A stretch of DNA of 64,000 bases from Cyanobacterium aponinum PCC 10605 (GCF_000317675.1 NC_019776.1:186001-250000); one strand, 5' to 3'; positions 36,676 to 45,353 are shown, numbered from the stretch's first letter. The notes: generated by a model not told the origin, from the letters alone. Translations and numbers: made by a program.

Positions 36676-38016
36676 ATGTCTAAAGTTAAAACCATTGCCA
36701 AAATTGCTCAACTCTTAGCCTCTGAGTTAGAAATCAAAAAATTTGACATCTATGGTTCAAGTGTAGATCAAACCAGTGTCCAAGTGTTTCAGGGTGAGCC
36801 AAAACAGGTAAAAGCCTCTCAGAAATCAAGTGTTATCGTCAGAGTATGGAATGAAAAAGAACAAATTGGCGTGACATCTACTACTGATGTGGACGAGGTA
36901 GGAATTGAATTGGCTTTGAAAACTGCTTTAGAAGCCAGTTATTTCGGGGTGACAGATTATGTCCCCGATTTTAGCCCTTCTGCTACCGCTAGTTTACCTG
37001 AAGTTCATCGAGAATTAGGTAGTCAAACCCCTGCTTCTGATTTAATTGAAAAGTTAATTACTTTAGAAACAGATTTATTAAATGCCCATGATGCGATCGC
37101 ATCTGTACCTTATAATGGTTTAGGAGAACAAGCCATAGAACGCTTTTACCTTAACAGTGATGGAGCATTAAGAGAAGAAAATCGCACCTTTACCTCTCTA
37201 TATCTCTACGCCAAAACTGAACAGGAGAATAAAAAACCTAGAAGCGGAGGAGCGTATAAAGTTGCCAATAGTCTCGAAAAATTGGACATTGAGGGTTGCT
37301 TTCAAGAAACCGTTGAGAAAACCCTGAGTCATTTAGACTATCAACCGATTAAATCGGGCAAATATCGAGTTGTCTTTTCTCCAGAAGCCTTTTTAAGTCT
37401 TTTAGGTGCATTCAGTAATCTTTACAATGCTCAAAATATTCTCGATAAACAAAGTCTTTCCACACCCGAATCTTTAGGAAAACAAATCGCATCTCCTCTG
37501 ATTTCTATTAATGATAATCCGTTACATGAAGGAAATGTAAGCGGTGAAACTTTTGATGGTGAAGGCACACCCACCCGTAATTTATCCATTATTGATAAAG
37601 GAGTTTTGGTTAATTTTCTTCATAGCAGTGTGACAGCAAAAAGAATGAATGCTCAACCCACAGGTCATGCTAGTATTGGGGCAAAAGTGAGTATTAGCCC
37701 TAATTATTATCATGTTTTTCGTGGTCAGTCCCCCACTACTGAATATAGTTTAGCTGAGGCAGAAAATGTTATTTTAATTGATGATGTTCAAGCCTTACAC
37801 GCTGGAGTTAATGCTTTACAAGGTTCATTCTCTCTACCTTTTGATGGTTGGCTAGTTAACAAAGGAGAAAAAGTTAGTATCGAAGCGGCTACCGTTGCAG
37901 GAGATTTTCTCGATTTATTAAAGTCTATTATTTTTGTGGAATCCGAAGCGGAAGTTACTCCCAGTGGTGTTTGTCCCCGTATTTGGGTTGATTCTTTATC
38001 TATTACAGGTCAGTAA
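36676..38016 (+). CDS. pmbA: TldD/PmbA family metalloprotease
   Basis: 446 residues from the preferred ATG at 36676; the frame can be opened at a TTG 12 bases upstream, but that has no better ribosome site. The N-terminal domain has VSKTIAKIAQ-like and SVIVRVWNEKEQIGVTSTTD segments. The C-terminal domain includes YRVVFSPEAFLSLLGAFSN, GEGTPTRNLSIIDKGVLVNF and the family closing VTPSGVCPRIWVDSLSI. As in PmbA/TldE, the HExxxH zinc motif of the TldD partner is not seen here, so it is probably the non-catalytic half of a TldD/TldE complex. No tldD gene is nearby. Confidence 0.85.
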   Translation: MSKVKTIAKIAQLLASELEIKKFDIYGSSVDQTSVQVFQGEPKQVKASQKSSVIVRVWNEKEQIGVTSTTDVDEVGIELALKTALEASYFGVTDYVPDFSPSATASLPEVHRELGSQTPASDLIEKLITLETDLLNAHDAIASVPYNGLGEQAIERFYLNSDGALREENRTFTSLYLYAKTEQENKKPRSGGAYKVANSLEKLDIEGCFQETVEKTLSHLDYQPIKSGKYRVVFSPEAFLSLLGAFSNLYNAQNILDKQSLSTPESLGKQIASPLISINDNPLHEGNVSGETFDGEGTPTRNLSIIDKGVLVNFLHSSVTAKRMNAQPTGHASIGAKVSISPNYYHVFRGQSPTTEYSLAEAENVILIDDVQALHAGVNALQGSFSLPFDGWLVNKGEKVSIEAATVAGDFLDLLKSIIFVESEAEVTPSGVCPRIWVDSLSITGQ

Positions 38017-38070
38017 TTTAATTAGCAAGGGGCAAAGGGAAAGGGGCAAAGGGCAAAGGTGAATAGTTAA

Positions 38071-38254
38071 TAATTAAAAATTAAAAATTAAGAATTAAGA
38101 ATTAAGAATTAAAAACTCTGAATACTTATTACTTTCTCCTGAAACCTGAAACCCTGTAGGGGCGAATGGCCATTCGCCCCTACTTCTCCCTCTCCCCTCA
38201 TCTCCCCATCCCCCCATCTCCCCATCCCCCCATCTCCCCATCCCCCCATCCCTC
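38071..38254. repeat. Tandem and palindromic repeat cluster
   Basis: From left to right: an A/T-rich run of attaaga/attaaaa units (38071-38116); CCTGAAA-type units (38138-38154); a perfect 28-base palindrome (38156-38183) whose core is GGGCGAATGGCCATTCGCCC; and three exact copies of CATCTCCCCATCCCCC (38199-38246) plus a partial fourth. No gene. Confidence 0.85.
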
Positions 38255-38313
38255 AACACCCGCAACCTGAAACCTGAAACCTATTTTATAACTCCGAATC
38301 TCGAAAGTAATTT

Positions 38314-39024
38314 ATGATTAAAGCGATTTTAACTGATATAGAAGGCACCACAAGTTCTATTAGTTTTGTTCATGATGTTTTGTTTCCCTATGCTTATGAA
38401 AAAATGGGAGATTTTTTATCTCAACATTGGCATGATGAAACAGTAAAAAATGCTGTCGGAGAAGTGGCAAAAATAGAAAATTTAGATAGCTATACTCCTT
38501 CTCAAATTACCTCTATTTTACAAGATTGGATAAAGTGCGATCGCAAACTTACTCCCCTAAAAGATTTACAAGGAATTATTTGGGAAACTGGTTATAAAAA
38601 TCAGGATTTTTGTTCTCATATTTATGAAGATGCTTATGAAAAACTAAAATTATGGCACAGTCAAAATATTCCCATTTATATTTATTCCTCCGGTTCAATT
38701 CATGCCCAAAAACTTTTTTTTGCTCACACTCAATATGGTGATTTATCATACTTATTTTCTGGTTTCTTTGATACTAACATTGGCAATAAAAAAGAACCTA
38801 ATTCTTATGAAAAAATTAGTCAATCTATCGGCTTAAACCCAAATTACATTATTTTTCTATCTGATGTTGAAGCTGAAGTCAATAGTGCCTCTCAAGTGCA
38901 AATGAAAACGGTTTTAGTTGCACGAGATTTACAGACATTTAATCAATTAAATATAGAGCAACAAACTTCTCATCAATTAGTTAAATCTTTTGCTGAAATA
39001 AACATTGAAAATAACAATAAATAA
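38314..39024 (+). CDS. mtnC: Acireductone synthase
   Basis: A 236-residue haloacid dehalogenase-superfamily enzyme of the methionine salvage pathway. It acts as enolase-phosphatase on 2,3-diketo-5-methylthiopentyl-1-phosphate. Motif I is ILTDIEGTTSSISFVHDVLF at the N-terminus, with aspartate and glutamate as in E1-type enzymes. YIYSSGSIHAQKLFF is motif II, and KEPNSYEKISQSIGL and IIFLSDVEAEVNSASQVQMK are motifs III and IV. No other methionine-salvage genes are in the window. A candidate small-RNA promoter begins 14 bases after its stop. Confidence 0.95.
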   Translation: MIKAILTDIEGTTSSISFVHDVLFPYAYEKMGDFLSQHWHDETVKNAVGEVAKIENLDSYTPSQITSILQDWIKCDRKLTPLKDLQGIIWETGYKNQDFCSHIYEDAYEKLKLWHSQNIPIYIYSSGSIHAQKLFFAHTQYGDLSYLFSGFFDTNIGNKKEPNSYEKISQSIGLNPNYIIFLSDVEAEVNSASQVQMKTVLVARDLQTFNQLNIEQQTSHQLVKSFAEINIENNNK

Positions 39025-39037
39025 AACAAAAAAACTA

Positions 39038-39066
39038 TTGACAAAATGGAGTGTTATTGCTATACT
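39038..39066 (+). promoter_or_regulatory. Near-consensus sigma-70 promoter
   Basis: TTGACA (39038-39043), a 17-base spacer and TATACT (39061-39066): the same box pair as the promoter at 24304-24332. It precedes a short transcript that ends in a terminator by about 39140. Confidence 0.75.
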
Positions 39067-39072
39067 GGAAGT

Positions 39073-39140
39073 ATAAGTAAATAAGCCACCTTTTCTTGAC
39101 CCGTAGCGGTCGGGGAGGGGTGGCTTGTGTCTTTGTTTTT
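39073..39140 (+). ncRNA. Candidate small RNA ending in a terminator
   Basis: About 68 bases. The outer stem AAGCCACC (39083-39090) pairs with GGTGGCTT (39119-39126). A possible inner arm is GACC/GGTC, and the tail is GTGTCTTTGTTTTTT. No open frame of useful size. Either an independent small RNA or a terminated leader of the LRAT-family gene that begins 69 bases later. Confidence 0.6.
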
Positions 39141-39208
39141 TAATCCCATTTGATTTATTTCTTTGAGATGAATTATTATAAGAAATTATTAAGAATCAAA
39201 AATTCTCA

Positions 39209-39892
39209 ATGGCATTTGGAGATCAAATATACGTCTGGCGTAATTTTCACAATTTAGAAGGGGTTTATCAACATCATGGTATTGATATTGGTGATGGTAG
39301 TGTGATTCACTATCGTAAACCCTCAGAAATTGTTGAGCAAACTTCCTGGGATACTTTTAGTCGTGCTAATCCTGTTTATGTGCGTGAATATCCTCAAGGT
39401 TTTACTTTTATTCCTGAAGTGGTGGTAAAACGTGCTTTTAGCCGTTTGGGAGAAAATAAATATAATCTTATGTTCAATAATTGTGAACATTTTGCTACTT
39501 GGTGTAAAACAGGGGTTAGTGAAAGTCAACAGGTGAAAGACTTTATTCCTACTATTAATCGATTAGATACTTTTAATTTATTTGAACCATTAAAAAATGC
39601 GTTTCAGGGCAGTAATGATATTAATAATTCTCAGCATTTACTCGAAGATGCTTTAGGTAAAATTAGGGTAGTTTGGGAACAAATTCAACCCCAATATCGG
39701 GAAGCACTAACAGAAATTGACACATGGCAACAAGTTGCTGTGAAGGCTTTACAGAATAATAGGGAAGATTTAGCAAGAGAGGCTTTAACGAAGAAAAAAA
39801 GTTATGAAAAAAAAGCTAAGCAGTTAGAAACTGAATTGGAAAAACTAGCGATAATGACAGAAAATTTACTGAAGAATAAAAACATTATTTGA
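39209..39892 (+). CDS. LRAT-domain (NlpC/P60-like fold) protein with coiled-coil tail
   Basis: 227 residues. The first half is an LRAT-like thiol-acyltransferase domain: GDQIYVWRNFHNLEGVYQHH places the conserved histidine in HHGIDIG, and NKYNLMFNNCEHFATWCKTG carries the catalytic cysteine in NNCEHFA. The second half (about 130-227) is a charged helical region with a terminal coiled coil (KKKSYEKKAKQLETELEKLA). In vertebrates LRAT enzymes move acyl groups; bacterial roles are largely unknown. No signal peptide. Candidate small RNA or leader immediately upstream. Confidence 0.85.
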   Translation: MAFGDQIYVWRNFHNLEGVYQHHGIDIGDGSVIHYRKPSEIVEQTSWDTFSRANPVYVREYPQGFTFIPEVVVKRAFSRLGENKYNLMFNNCEHFATWCKTGVSESQQVKDFIPTINRLDTFNLFEPLKNAFQGSNDINNSQHLLEDALGKIRVVWEQIQPQYREALTEIDTWQQVAVKALQNNREDLAREALTKKKSYEKKAKQLETELEKLAIMTENLLKNKNII

Positions 39893-40035
39893 TCTTAGAC
39901 TGGAAAAAAAGTACCATGAAAATGACTATTATTTGCTAGTTATGACAGATTAATAGAAAATAATCCTTTATTGCCTATTGCCTATTCCCTATCCTAACCA
40001 ACAATTTACAGACTCAAAATAATAGAACAAAAAAG

Positions 40036-40818
40036 TTAAGATATTGTCTGAAGAATAATTATAGATACACTTATAACTACCACACTGTAACAAGCAATCC
40101 AATCAGATATTTTTATATTCTGCTCATGGCGATTTTTTCGCTGAGAATTGTAACCGTAACCTCTTAATATCATGGCCTGATAAACTAGCTTGGATTCATC
40201 ATAACTTCTTACTAATAAACTACCTATTAACTGAGACATAATTCTTAAATTACGACTACTGAATTGATGAAAATTAAATCCCTTCAATTTTAATGCTCTG
40301 CGCATACTCAAGATGCGATCGCCCATTTGTTCTAAATAGCGGTATGTTAATAACATCATATCACTGATGATAGGAGAAAGTCCTAAAGATCTTAAAGTCT
40401 TAAGTATAGTTAAAAAGGGAGAAGTACCCAATAAAACCAATGTAGTTGTGATGATGCACAAAAAACGAGTAATTACTAATAAAATTAACAAGCAACCCTC
40501 TTGTTTTATCGAGAAAAATCCCCACGAAAAAATCGTTGTTTCTCCCACTAAAAAAGGTAATAAAAAAATAACTGCTAAAATAAAAATTCCGGGGTAGCGA
40601 AGACGAGAAATTAAATATTTTATAGGAAGTTTAGAAAGAGAATAAAGAATAACCGTAATGAAAATAATAACAGGCAAAAAAGATAAACGCTGAATAAAAG
40701 CAAAACAAAAAATTAAACTTAGTAAAGCTATTAATTTTGGTTTAGATTGCCAACGATGAATAAGAGAGTCTAAATAAACATACTCATCTAATGATAATTT
40801 CATAATTAAAGATTGCAA
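40036..40818 (-). CDS. Energy-coupling factor transporter transmembrane protein (EcfT/CbiQ)
   Basis: 260 residues with about five membrane segments in the first two thirds (SLIFCFAFIQRLSFLPVII, FLPFLVGETTIF and ILLVITRFLCIITTTLVLLG among them). The C-terminal cytoplasmic coupling helices carry the family signatures RRALKLKGF and YQAMILRGYG, which bind the ECF ATPases. It is the T subunit of an ABC-type vitamin or metal importer. No EcfA ATPase or substrate-binding S subunit is nearby, which is common in cyanobacteria, where T subunits can be encoded alone. Substrate unknown. Confidence 0.88.
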   Translation of the reverse strand: MQSLIMKLSLDEYVYLDSLIHRWQSKPKLIALLSLIFCFAFIQRLSFLPVIIFITVILYSLSKLPIKYLISRLRYPGIFILAVIFLLPFLVGETTIFSWGFFSIKQEGCLLILLVITRFLCIITTTLVLLGTSPFLTILKTLRSLGLSPIISDMMLLTYRYLEQMGDRILSMRRALKLKGFNFHQFSSRNLRIMSQLIGSLLVRSYDESKLVYQAMILRGYGYNSQRKNRHEQNIKISDWIACYSVVVISVSIIILQTIS

Positions 40819-40905
40819 TGGATATAGAGAGAAAATACTGCTTTTACCATTGACATCTATTTCCTCTCTATGTTTTCTACACTATTTATACTATGACAAT
40901 TAACA

Positions 40906-41268
40906 TTAACTTAATAAGTATTTTCCTTCAGAATCAGGGCTTTCTACTTTTGGTAAACCCATACTGTAATTTAATACTCTTGAGTCCAAATTATAGCTAA
41001 TTTCCCCTTTATTCAATAAACCACGAATAAAATGCTCTAAATCTGAGCCAATACGACGTAAATTATAATCATTCAAATCCTCTCCACTATAACTTTCTAC
41101 TAAGTCATCAAATTTACGGTAAACTTTTTGTAAAGTCATTTCTTCCCAATTAAATTCATTATCAGGGTCAACATCGAGAGTTAAAACTTGTTCAGAGGGG
41201 ATTAACTCATTATTTTGAATTTCTGCCGCATAAATTCTAATGTGACGAGTAGTAGATTTTATTAACAT
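40906..41268 (-). CDS. ndhM: NAD(P)H-quinone oxidoreductase subunit M
   Basis: 120 residues, a thylakoid-membrane-peripheral subunit of the cyanobacterial NDH-1 complex involved in cyclic electron flow, respiration and CO2 uptake. Sequence: MLIKSTTRHIRIYAAEIQNN, LTLDVDPDNEFNWEE, LQKVYRKFDDLVESYSGEDL, NDYNLRRIGSDLEHFIRGLL, NKGEISYNLDSRVLNYSMGL. This matches NdhM very closely, and the subunit is found only in oxygenic phototrophs. Between the EcfT gene and a hypothetical gene, all on the minus strand but with gaps of 87 and 72 bases. Confidence 0.97.
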   Translation of the reverse strand: MLIKSTTRHIRIYAAEIQNNELIPSEQVLTLDVDPDNEFNWEEMTLQKVYRKFDDLVESYSGEDLNDYNLRRIGSDLEHFIRGLLNKGEISYNLDSRVLNYSMGLPKVESPDSEGKYLLS

Positions 41269-41340
41269 AGTATGACTTTATGATTTAATCATTGCTTTTG
41301 CATTTTATTTTGCCACAAAACACCATCAAAATATCTTTAA

Positions 41341-41868
41341 TTATTGGTCAATTTTAGTCAACACATCTAAAATCTGTTTTTTTTGTTCCTCATCATAACC
41401 CCATCGGCTCAAAAACTCTTGATAAACACCTTCTTTTTCTTTTATCGTATTTATTAACAAGATAATTTTTTCCTTGGTTTCTGGTAAAGATAATTCGTTA
41501 ATCAAATTTAAACTTCTTTGGGTAACTTTAAAGGAACTTTCTGCCATGTCAGGGTTATTATTTCTTGTATGGGTTAACCTCATTCCCGTTGACATAGCTA
41601 CATTTTTAACTAATAATTCACTGACAATTTGAGGAGAGGTTTTTAGTCCATTTATAATACCCGGAGACGGGTTATCAACCACAGAATTATCGCTAGTTAA
41701 ATAAGTAACAAATAAACCTCTTGCTCCATTTTCCGTAGCTACTAAAGAAGAGATAACTTTCTCTTTTTCCGCCTCCGATAATTGGCTTATCTGCTCAATA
41801 AATCTTTCTGTAAGTGCGATCGCATCTTCAAAAGAAATATTTTTATCAGCGATTAAGTTACTATTCAT
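41341..41868 (-). CDS. Conserved hypothetical protein
   Basis: 175 residues from the preferred start (MNSNLIADKNISFEDAIALT); an in-frame ATG 33 bases upstream gives MLVNCSNKYEF before it. I do not recognise the family. The sequence is helical and charged, with ALTERFIEQISQLSEAEKEK, ATENGARGLFVTYLTSD, TSPQIVSELLVKNVAMSTGM and a C-terminal segment ending in LDVLTKIDQ. No transmembrane helix, no signal peptide and no enzymatic motif. It lies between ndhM and crtR on the same strand, 72 and 92 bases away. The context gives no clear clue. Confidence 0.75.
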   Translation of the reverse strand: MNSNLIADKNISFEDAIALTERFIEQISQLSEAEKEKVISSLVATENGARGLFVTYLTSDNSVVDNPSPGIINGLKTSPQIVSELLVKNVAMSTGMRLTHTRNNNPDMAESSFKVTQRSLNLINELSLPETKEKIILLINTIKEKEGVYQEFLSRWGYDEEQKKQILDVLTKIDQ

Positions 41869-41960
41869 AAATTCATATTTATTTGAACAATTTACCAACA
41901 CAAAAAATCACCCAAAAGGGCAATTAAAAAAATAAGGAAAGAAAAAATTAAACCCAAAAA

Positions 41961-42842
41961 TTAATGCTTTTCGTGAAAACGAATACCAAGAAAAATATCA
42001 TATAAGAAACTGCCAAAATTTTTGCCCTTTAATAAATCCAAAGATTGATCACAACCCTTTGCATCCAACAAAGACTTAGTCGCATAGTAAGCAGATTCAT
42101 ACTTATACCAAGGAATAGAAGGCCAAAGATGATGAATTAAATGATAATTTTGTCCAAAGATAAGAAAATTTAGAACTCTACCCGGATATACTCTAGCATT
42201 TTTCCAGCGATCGCGCTCTTTAAAAGGACGATGAGGTAAATAATCAAAAAATAAACCTAAAGCGATACCTACCACTAAAGCAGGTACAAACCAAAAATTC
42301 ATTACATAACCGATAAAACCATAGTGAATTCCTAAGAAAACCACTGTAAACAAAAACAAACGACTTAAAAACCATTCTAAAAGCTCATATTTCTTCCATA
42401 ATCTTCTTCTAAAAAAGAAAATCTCATGATAAAAAAATCTAGCCGCAATCATCCATAAAGGCCCCCCCGTTGACACAAAATGATCAGGATCATTTTCAGG
42501 ATCATTAACATGAGCATGATGTTGTAAATGAACCCTTGTAAACACAGGAAATGCAAAGCCTAGCATCAAAGCACTACCGTGACCCAAAATAGAATTAATA
42601 ATACGATTGCTGTGGGCGCTGTTATGAGAAGCATCATGGATCACAGTACCAGAAATGTGCAAAGCTAAAACATTAGCAGTAAAACAAAGCCAGTCAGGAA
42701 AACTCCAGAGAAAATAACCAGAGGTAGAAACAGTAATCAAAGAGAGGGCTATTATAAACATGAATACATTGGGATTAAATCCACCCGGTGCTTTCAAATA
42801 TTCTCTTGGGACCGATGTCAATACAGGTGAAACCGACTGCAT
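41961..42842 (-). CDS. crtR: Beta-carotene hydroxylase
   Basis: A 293-residue di-iron membrane hydroxylase of the fatty-acid-desaturase fold that makes zeaxanthin from beta-carotene. The histidine clusters are HDASHN (69-74), HLQHHAHV (105-112) and YHLIHHLWPSIP near residue 235. Four or more hydrophobic segments are present, including FMFIIALSLITVSTSGYFLW and LFTVVFLGIHYGFIGYV. The sequence is of the cyanobacterial CrtR type rather than the CrtZ type. It is monocistronic as far as can be seen. Confidence 0.95.
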   Translation of the reverse strand: MQSVSPVLTSVPREYLKAPGGFNPNVFMFIIALSLITVSTSGYFLWSFPDWLCFTANVLALHISGTVIHDASHNSAHSNRIINSILGHGSALMLGFAFPVFTRVHLQHHAHVNDPENDPDHFVSTGGPLWMIAARFFYHEIFFFRRRLWKKYELLEWFLSRLFLFTVVFLGIHYGFIGYVMNFWFVPALVVGIALGLFFDYLPHRPFKERDRWKNARVYPGRVLNFLIFGQNYHLIHHLWPSIPWYKYESAYYATKSLLDAKGCDQSLDLLKGKNFGSFLYDIFLGIRFHEKH

Positions 42843-43047
42843 TGGTATATTTTGCTCCTTGCGTGAAATTAATGATTATCTTGTGGTAGTTTACAATATT
42901 TTGCCCATTTAGGTAAAGATTTGTAAATTTGAACTATGATCATATCCACAATTTCCCTATCTCCACACTAGACGATATTGCATCGCAATAAAAATATTTA
43001 ATAAATAAAACAAGTAAAATAAATTTTAATACTTTTAAGTCCAATTT
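42843..43047. other. Intergenic region upstream of crtR
   Basis: Promoter space for crtR on the minus strand. No gene or clear repeat seen in this part. A possible minus-strand coding remnant lies farther right at 43048-43143. Confidence 0.4.
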
Positions 43048-43146
43048 CTACTGTTTTTCCTCCTTTTTAGTTCCTTTATGACTAAAACCATCAGGTAAAT
43101 TGATGATAAAGACAAGATCTGGGTCAAACACATCCTCAATCACTTA

Positions 43147-43176
43147 TTGACAAAGAAGTCAAATAAAAGTTATGAT
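43147..43176 (+). promoter_or_regulatory. Promoter of rplS
   Basis: TTGACA (43147-43152) and TATGAT (43171-43176), 18-base spacer, 34 bases before the rplS start. Confidence 0.65.
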
Positions 43177-43209
43177 GAAAAATTGTGAGTTTTAAAGCAA
43201 TCAATCTCC

Positions 43210-43620
43210 ATGTCTATCAACGCAAATGCGATAATCCAGTCTATTGAGGCGGAATATCTAAAAGATAAAGACAGTATCCCCACCATTCACGTCGGCGACA
43301 CTATTAAAGTTGGTGTCCGCATTCAAGAAGGTGGAAAAGAAAGGGTACAGCCTTTTGAAGGTACAGTGATCGCAATGCGTCACGGCGGTATAAATAAAAC
43401 TATCACCGTTAGACGTATTTTTCAGGGAGTAGGAGTAGAAAGAGTATTCTTAATCCATTCCCCCATCGTTGCTAATATCCAAGTTCTCCGCCGAGGTAAA
43501 GTGCGTCGTGCTAAACTTTATTACCTCAGAGACAGAGTTGGTAAAGCAACCCGTATTAAGCAACGTTTTGACCGTCCTATTGACACTGTTAAAACAACCA
43601 AAAGTAAAAAGAAAAAATAG
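43210..43620 (+). CDS. rplS: 50S ribosomal protein L19
   Basis: 136 residues. The L19 body is clear: [81 protein letters not shown]19 sits at the 30S-50S interface. The C-terminal lysine-rich tail (TKSKKKK) is longer than in Escherichia coli, as common in cyanobacteria. It is transcribed from its own promoter at about 43147-43176. Confidence 0.97.
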   Translation: MSINANAIIQSIEAEYLKDKDSIPTIHVGDTIKVGVRIQEGGKERVQPFEGTVIAMRHGGINKTITVRRIFQGVGVERVFLIHSPIVANIQVLRRGKVRRAKLYYLRDRVGKATRIKQRFDRPIDTVKTTKSKKKK

Positions 43621-43709
43621 TCTTCTATTTCTCTCGCAAACCCTAACTACTTAACCGTAGTCTTTTACCAACTACTATAATTGTTAGCCTAAAATACAGG
43701 GTTTAAGCC

Positions 43710-43738
43710 TTGACAAAAGTTAACAAGATTGTTATAGT
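43710..43738 (+). promoter_or_regulatory. Promoter of tRNA-Trp (and possibly secE-nusG)
   Basis: TTGACA (43710-43715), 17-base spacer, TATAGT (43733-43738), eleven bases before the tRNA 5' end. secE follows about 110 bases after the tRNA with no terminator visible, so read-through into the ribosomal operon is possible. Confidence 0.7.
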
Positions 43739-43748
43739 AATATGATAT

Positions 43749-43820
43749 ACGTCCTTAGTTCAGTGGTAGAACGTCGGTCTCCAAAACCGAATGTCAGGGG
43801 TTCAAATCCTCTAGGACGTG
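43749..43820 (+). tRNA. tRNA-Trp (CCA)
   Basis: 72 bases. Acceptor strands ACGTCCT and AGGACGT pair perfectly, followed by discriminator G. The anticodon stem TCGGT/ACCGA encloses CTCCAAA, giving anticodon CCA. The T-loop is GGTTCAAATCC. tRNA-Trp upstream of secE is a widespread bacterial arrangement. Confidence 0.97.
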
Positions 43821-43927
43821 TTGGGACAGACCTATAAGAATGGTTAAGTGATTATATAATAAGTACTTGTTAGTGGTGTCTTAAAATAAGTCGCTACAAA
43901 CAGAAGTTAACTAATGAGGGAATAATC

Positions 43928-44167
43928 GTGACTAATAAAGATACCGTAAAAACGAAAAACGCAAATTCCAACGAAGCTCAAGGAAAAGAAATCATCTCCA
44001 GCGGTTTTGTCGAAGAAACAAAGCAAGAATTAGCTAAGGTGGTTTGGCCTTCTCGACAACAGTTATTAAGCGAGTCAGTGGCTGTCATCTTAATGGTTAC
44101 AGTAGTTGCAACTCTAATTTATTTAATGGATAAATTATTTGGCTGGTTGGCTGGGAAGGTGTTTTAA
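43928..44167 (+). CDS. secE: Preprotein translocase subunit SecE
   Basis: A 79-residue, single-span small subunit of the SecYEG channel. The C-terminal half has the SecE signature FVEETKQELAKVVWPSRQQL followed by the membrane helix SVAVILMVTVVATLIYLMDK. It starts with GTG after a GAGGG ribosome-binding site. The last base of its stop codon is the first base of the nusG ATG (TAATG), so the two genes are translationally coupled. Both precede rplK-rplA in the conserved cluster order. Confidence 0.96.
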   Translation: MTNKDTVKTKNANSNEAQGKEIISSGFVEETKQELAKVVWPSRQQLLSESVAVILMVTVVATLIYLMDKLFGWLAGKVF

Positions 44168-44787
44168 TGAACAATTTCCCTGAACAAGAACAACAAGCAG
44201 AAGAAACCCAAACTAAAGCAGTGGGTAAACCCCGTTGGTATGTAGTTCAGGTAGCCTCTGGTTGTGAAAAAAAAGTCAAAACTGACCTCGAACAGAGGAC
44301 TAATAGCTTTGATTTGGGCGATCGCGTCTTACAAATTAGAATACCTCAATCACCGACCGTAAAAGTCAAAAAAGATGGTAGTCGTATTCACGGAGCAGAA
44401 AAAGTCTTACCCGGCTATGTGTTGGTTGAGATGATTCTCGATGATGATGCGTGGCAGATGGTGAAAAATACCCCCAATGTCATTAACTTTGTAGGGGCAG
44501 AACAACGTCGTGCCGTAGGCAGAGGAAGAGGTCATGTCAAACCCTTACCCTTATCACCTTCAGAAGTAGCCCGTATCTTCAAAGAATCCGAAGAAGCTGA
44601 ACCCGTCTTAAAAATCGATATGCAAGTGGGAGATAAAATCCTCGTGCTATCAGGACCATTTAAAGACTTTGCAGGGGAGGTTATTGAAGTTAGTACCGAG
44701 AGAAACAAGCTCAAGGCACTATTATCCATTTTTGGACGTGATACCCCCGTAGAATTGGAATTTAACCAAGTAGAAAAACAAGGATAA
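44167..44787 (+). CDS. nusG: Transcription elongation/antitermination factor NusG
   Basis: 206 residues. The NGN domain starts at about residue 22 (PRWYVVQVASGCEKKVKTDL) and contains VLPGYVLVEMILDDDAWQMV and NTPNVINFVGAEQRRAVGRG. The C-terminal KOW domain (about 152-206) has VGDKILVLSGPFKDFAGEVI and the closing GRDTPVELEFNQVEKQ. An acidic 15-residue N-terminal extension (FPEQEQQAEETQTKA) is added relative to Escherichia coli, as usual in cyanobacteria. Overlaps secE by one base and is 19 bases before rplK. Confidence 0.97.
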   Translation: MNNFPEQEQQAEETQTKAVGKPRWYVVQVASGCEKKVKTDLEQRTNSFDLGDRVLQIRIPQSPTVKVKKDGSRIHGAEKVLPGYVLVEMILDDDAWQMVKNTPNVINFVGAEQRRAVGRGRGHVKPLPLSPSEVARIFKESEEAEPVLKIDMQVGDKILVLSGPFKDFAGEVIEVSTERNKLKALLSIFGRDTPVELEFNQVEKQG

Positions 44788-44806
44788 ATAAAAGGAAACT
44801 TGAATA

Positions 44807-45232
44807 ATGGCGAAGAAAGTCGTTGCACTGATTAAATTGGCTTTACCCGCAGGTAAGGCTAACCCCGCACCTCCAGTAGGTCCTGCGTTGGGTCAACATG
44901 GTGTTAACATCATGGCATTCTGTAAAGAGTATAATGCGAAAACCTCCAATCAACCCGGGATGATCATTCCTGTGGAAATCTCAGTGTTTGAGGATCGCAG
45001 TTTTACCTTTATTCTCAAAACCCCTCCAGCTTCGGTTTTAATCAAAAAAGCCGCAGGAATTGAAAAAGGATCAAAAGAACCCAACCGTGCTAAAGTAGCC
45101 CAAATTACCAAGGCTCAGTTAGAAGAAATAGCGCAAACCAAAATGCAGGATTTGAACGCTAATGACATTGATGCGGCAATGAAAATTATCGCAGGTACAG
45201 CTCGTAACATGGGCGTTACCGTTGTTGATTAA
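44807..45232 (+). CDS. rplK: 50S ribosomal protein L11
   Basis: 141 residues: [60 protein letters not shown], then [14 protein letters not shown]. The proline-rich N-terminal domain and the RNA-binding C-terminal domain are both complete. L11 is part of the GTPase-associated centre and the thiostrepton target. Same operon as secE-nusG. Confidence 0.98.
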   Translation: MAKKVVALIKLALPAGKANPAPPVGPALGQHGVNIMAFCKEYNAKTSNQPGMIIPVEISVFEDRSFTFILKTPPASVLIKKAAGIEKGSKEPNRAKVAQITKAQLEEIAQTKMQDLNANDIDAAMKIIAGTARNMGVTVVD

Positions 45233-45353
45233 TTCGAGAAATAACTTTCCATCGAAGCTTGTGAATTGATGGTGGTTTAACTGCTAAAAGATTTTCGCAA
45301 TCTGGGGAGAGGTTTTTACTTCGTTAGTTTACCCAAGGAGATACATTACACCA

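Noticed and set aside
38199-38254. CRISPR array
   Set aside because: Units of 16 bases are directly adjacent with no unique spacers and no cas genes nearby; it is a simple tandem repeat.
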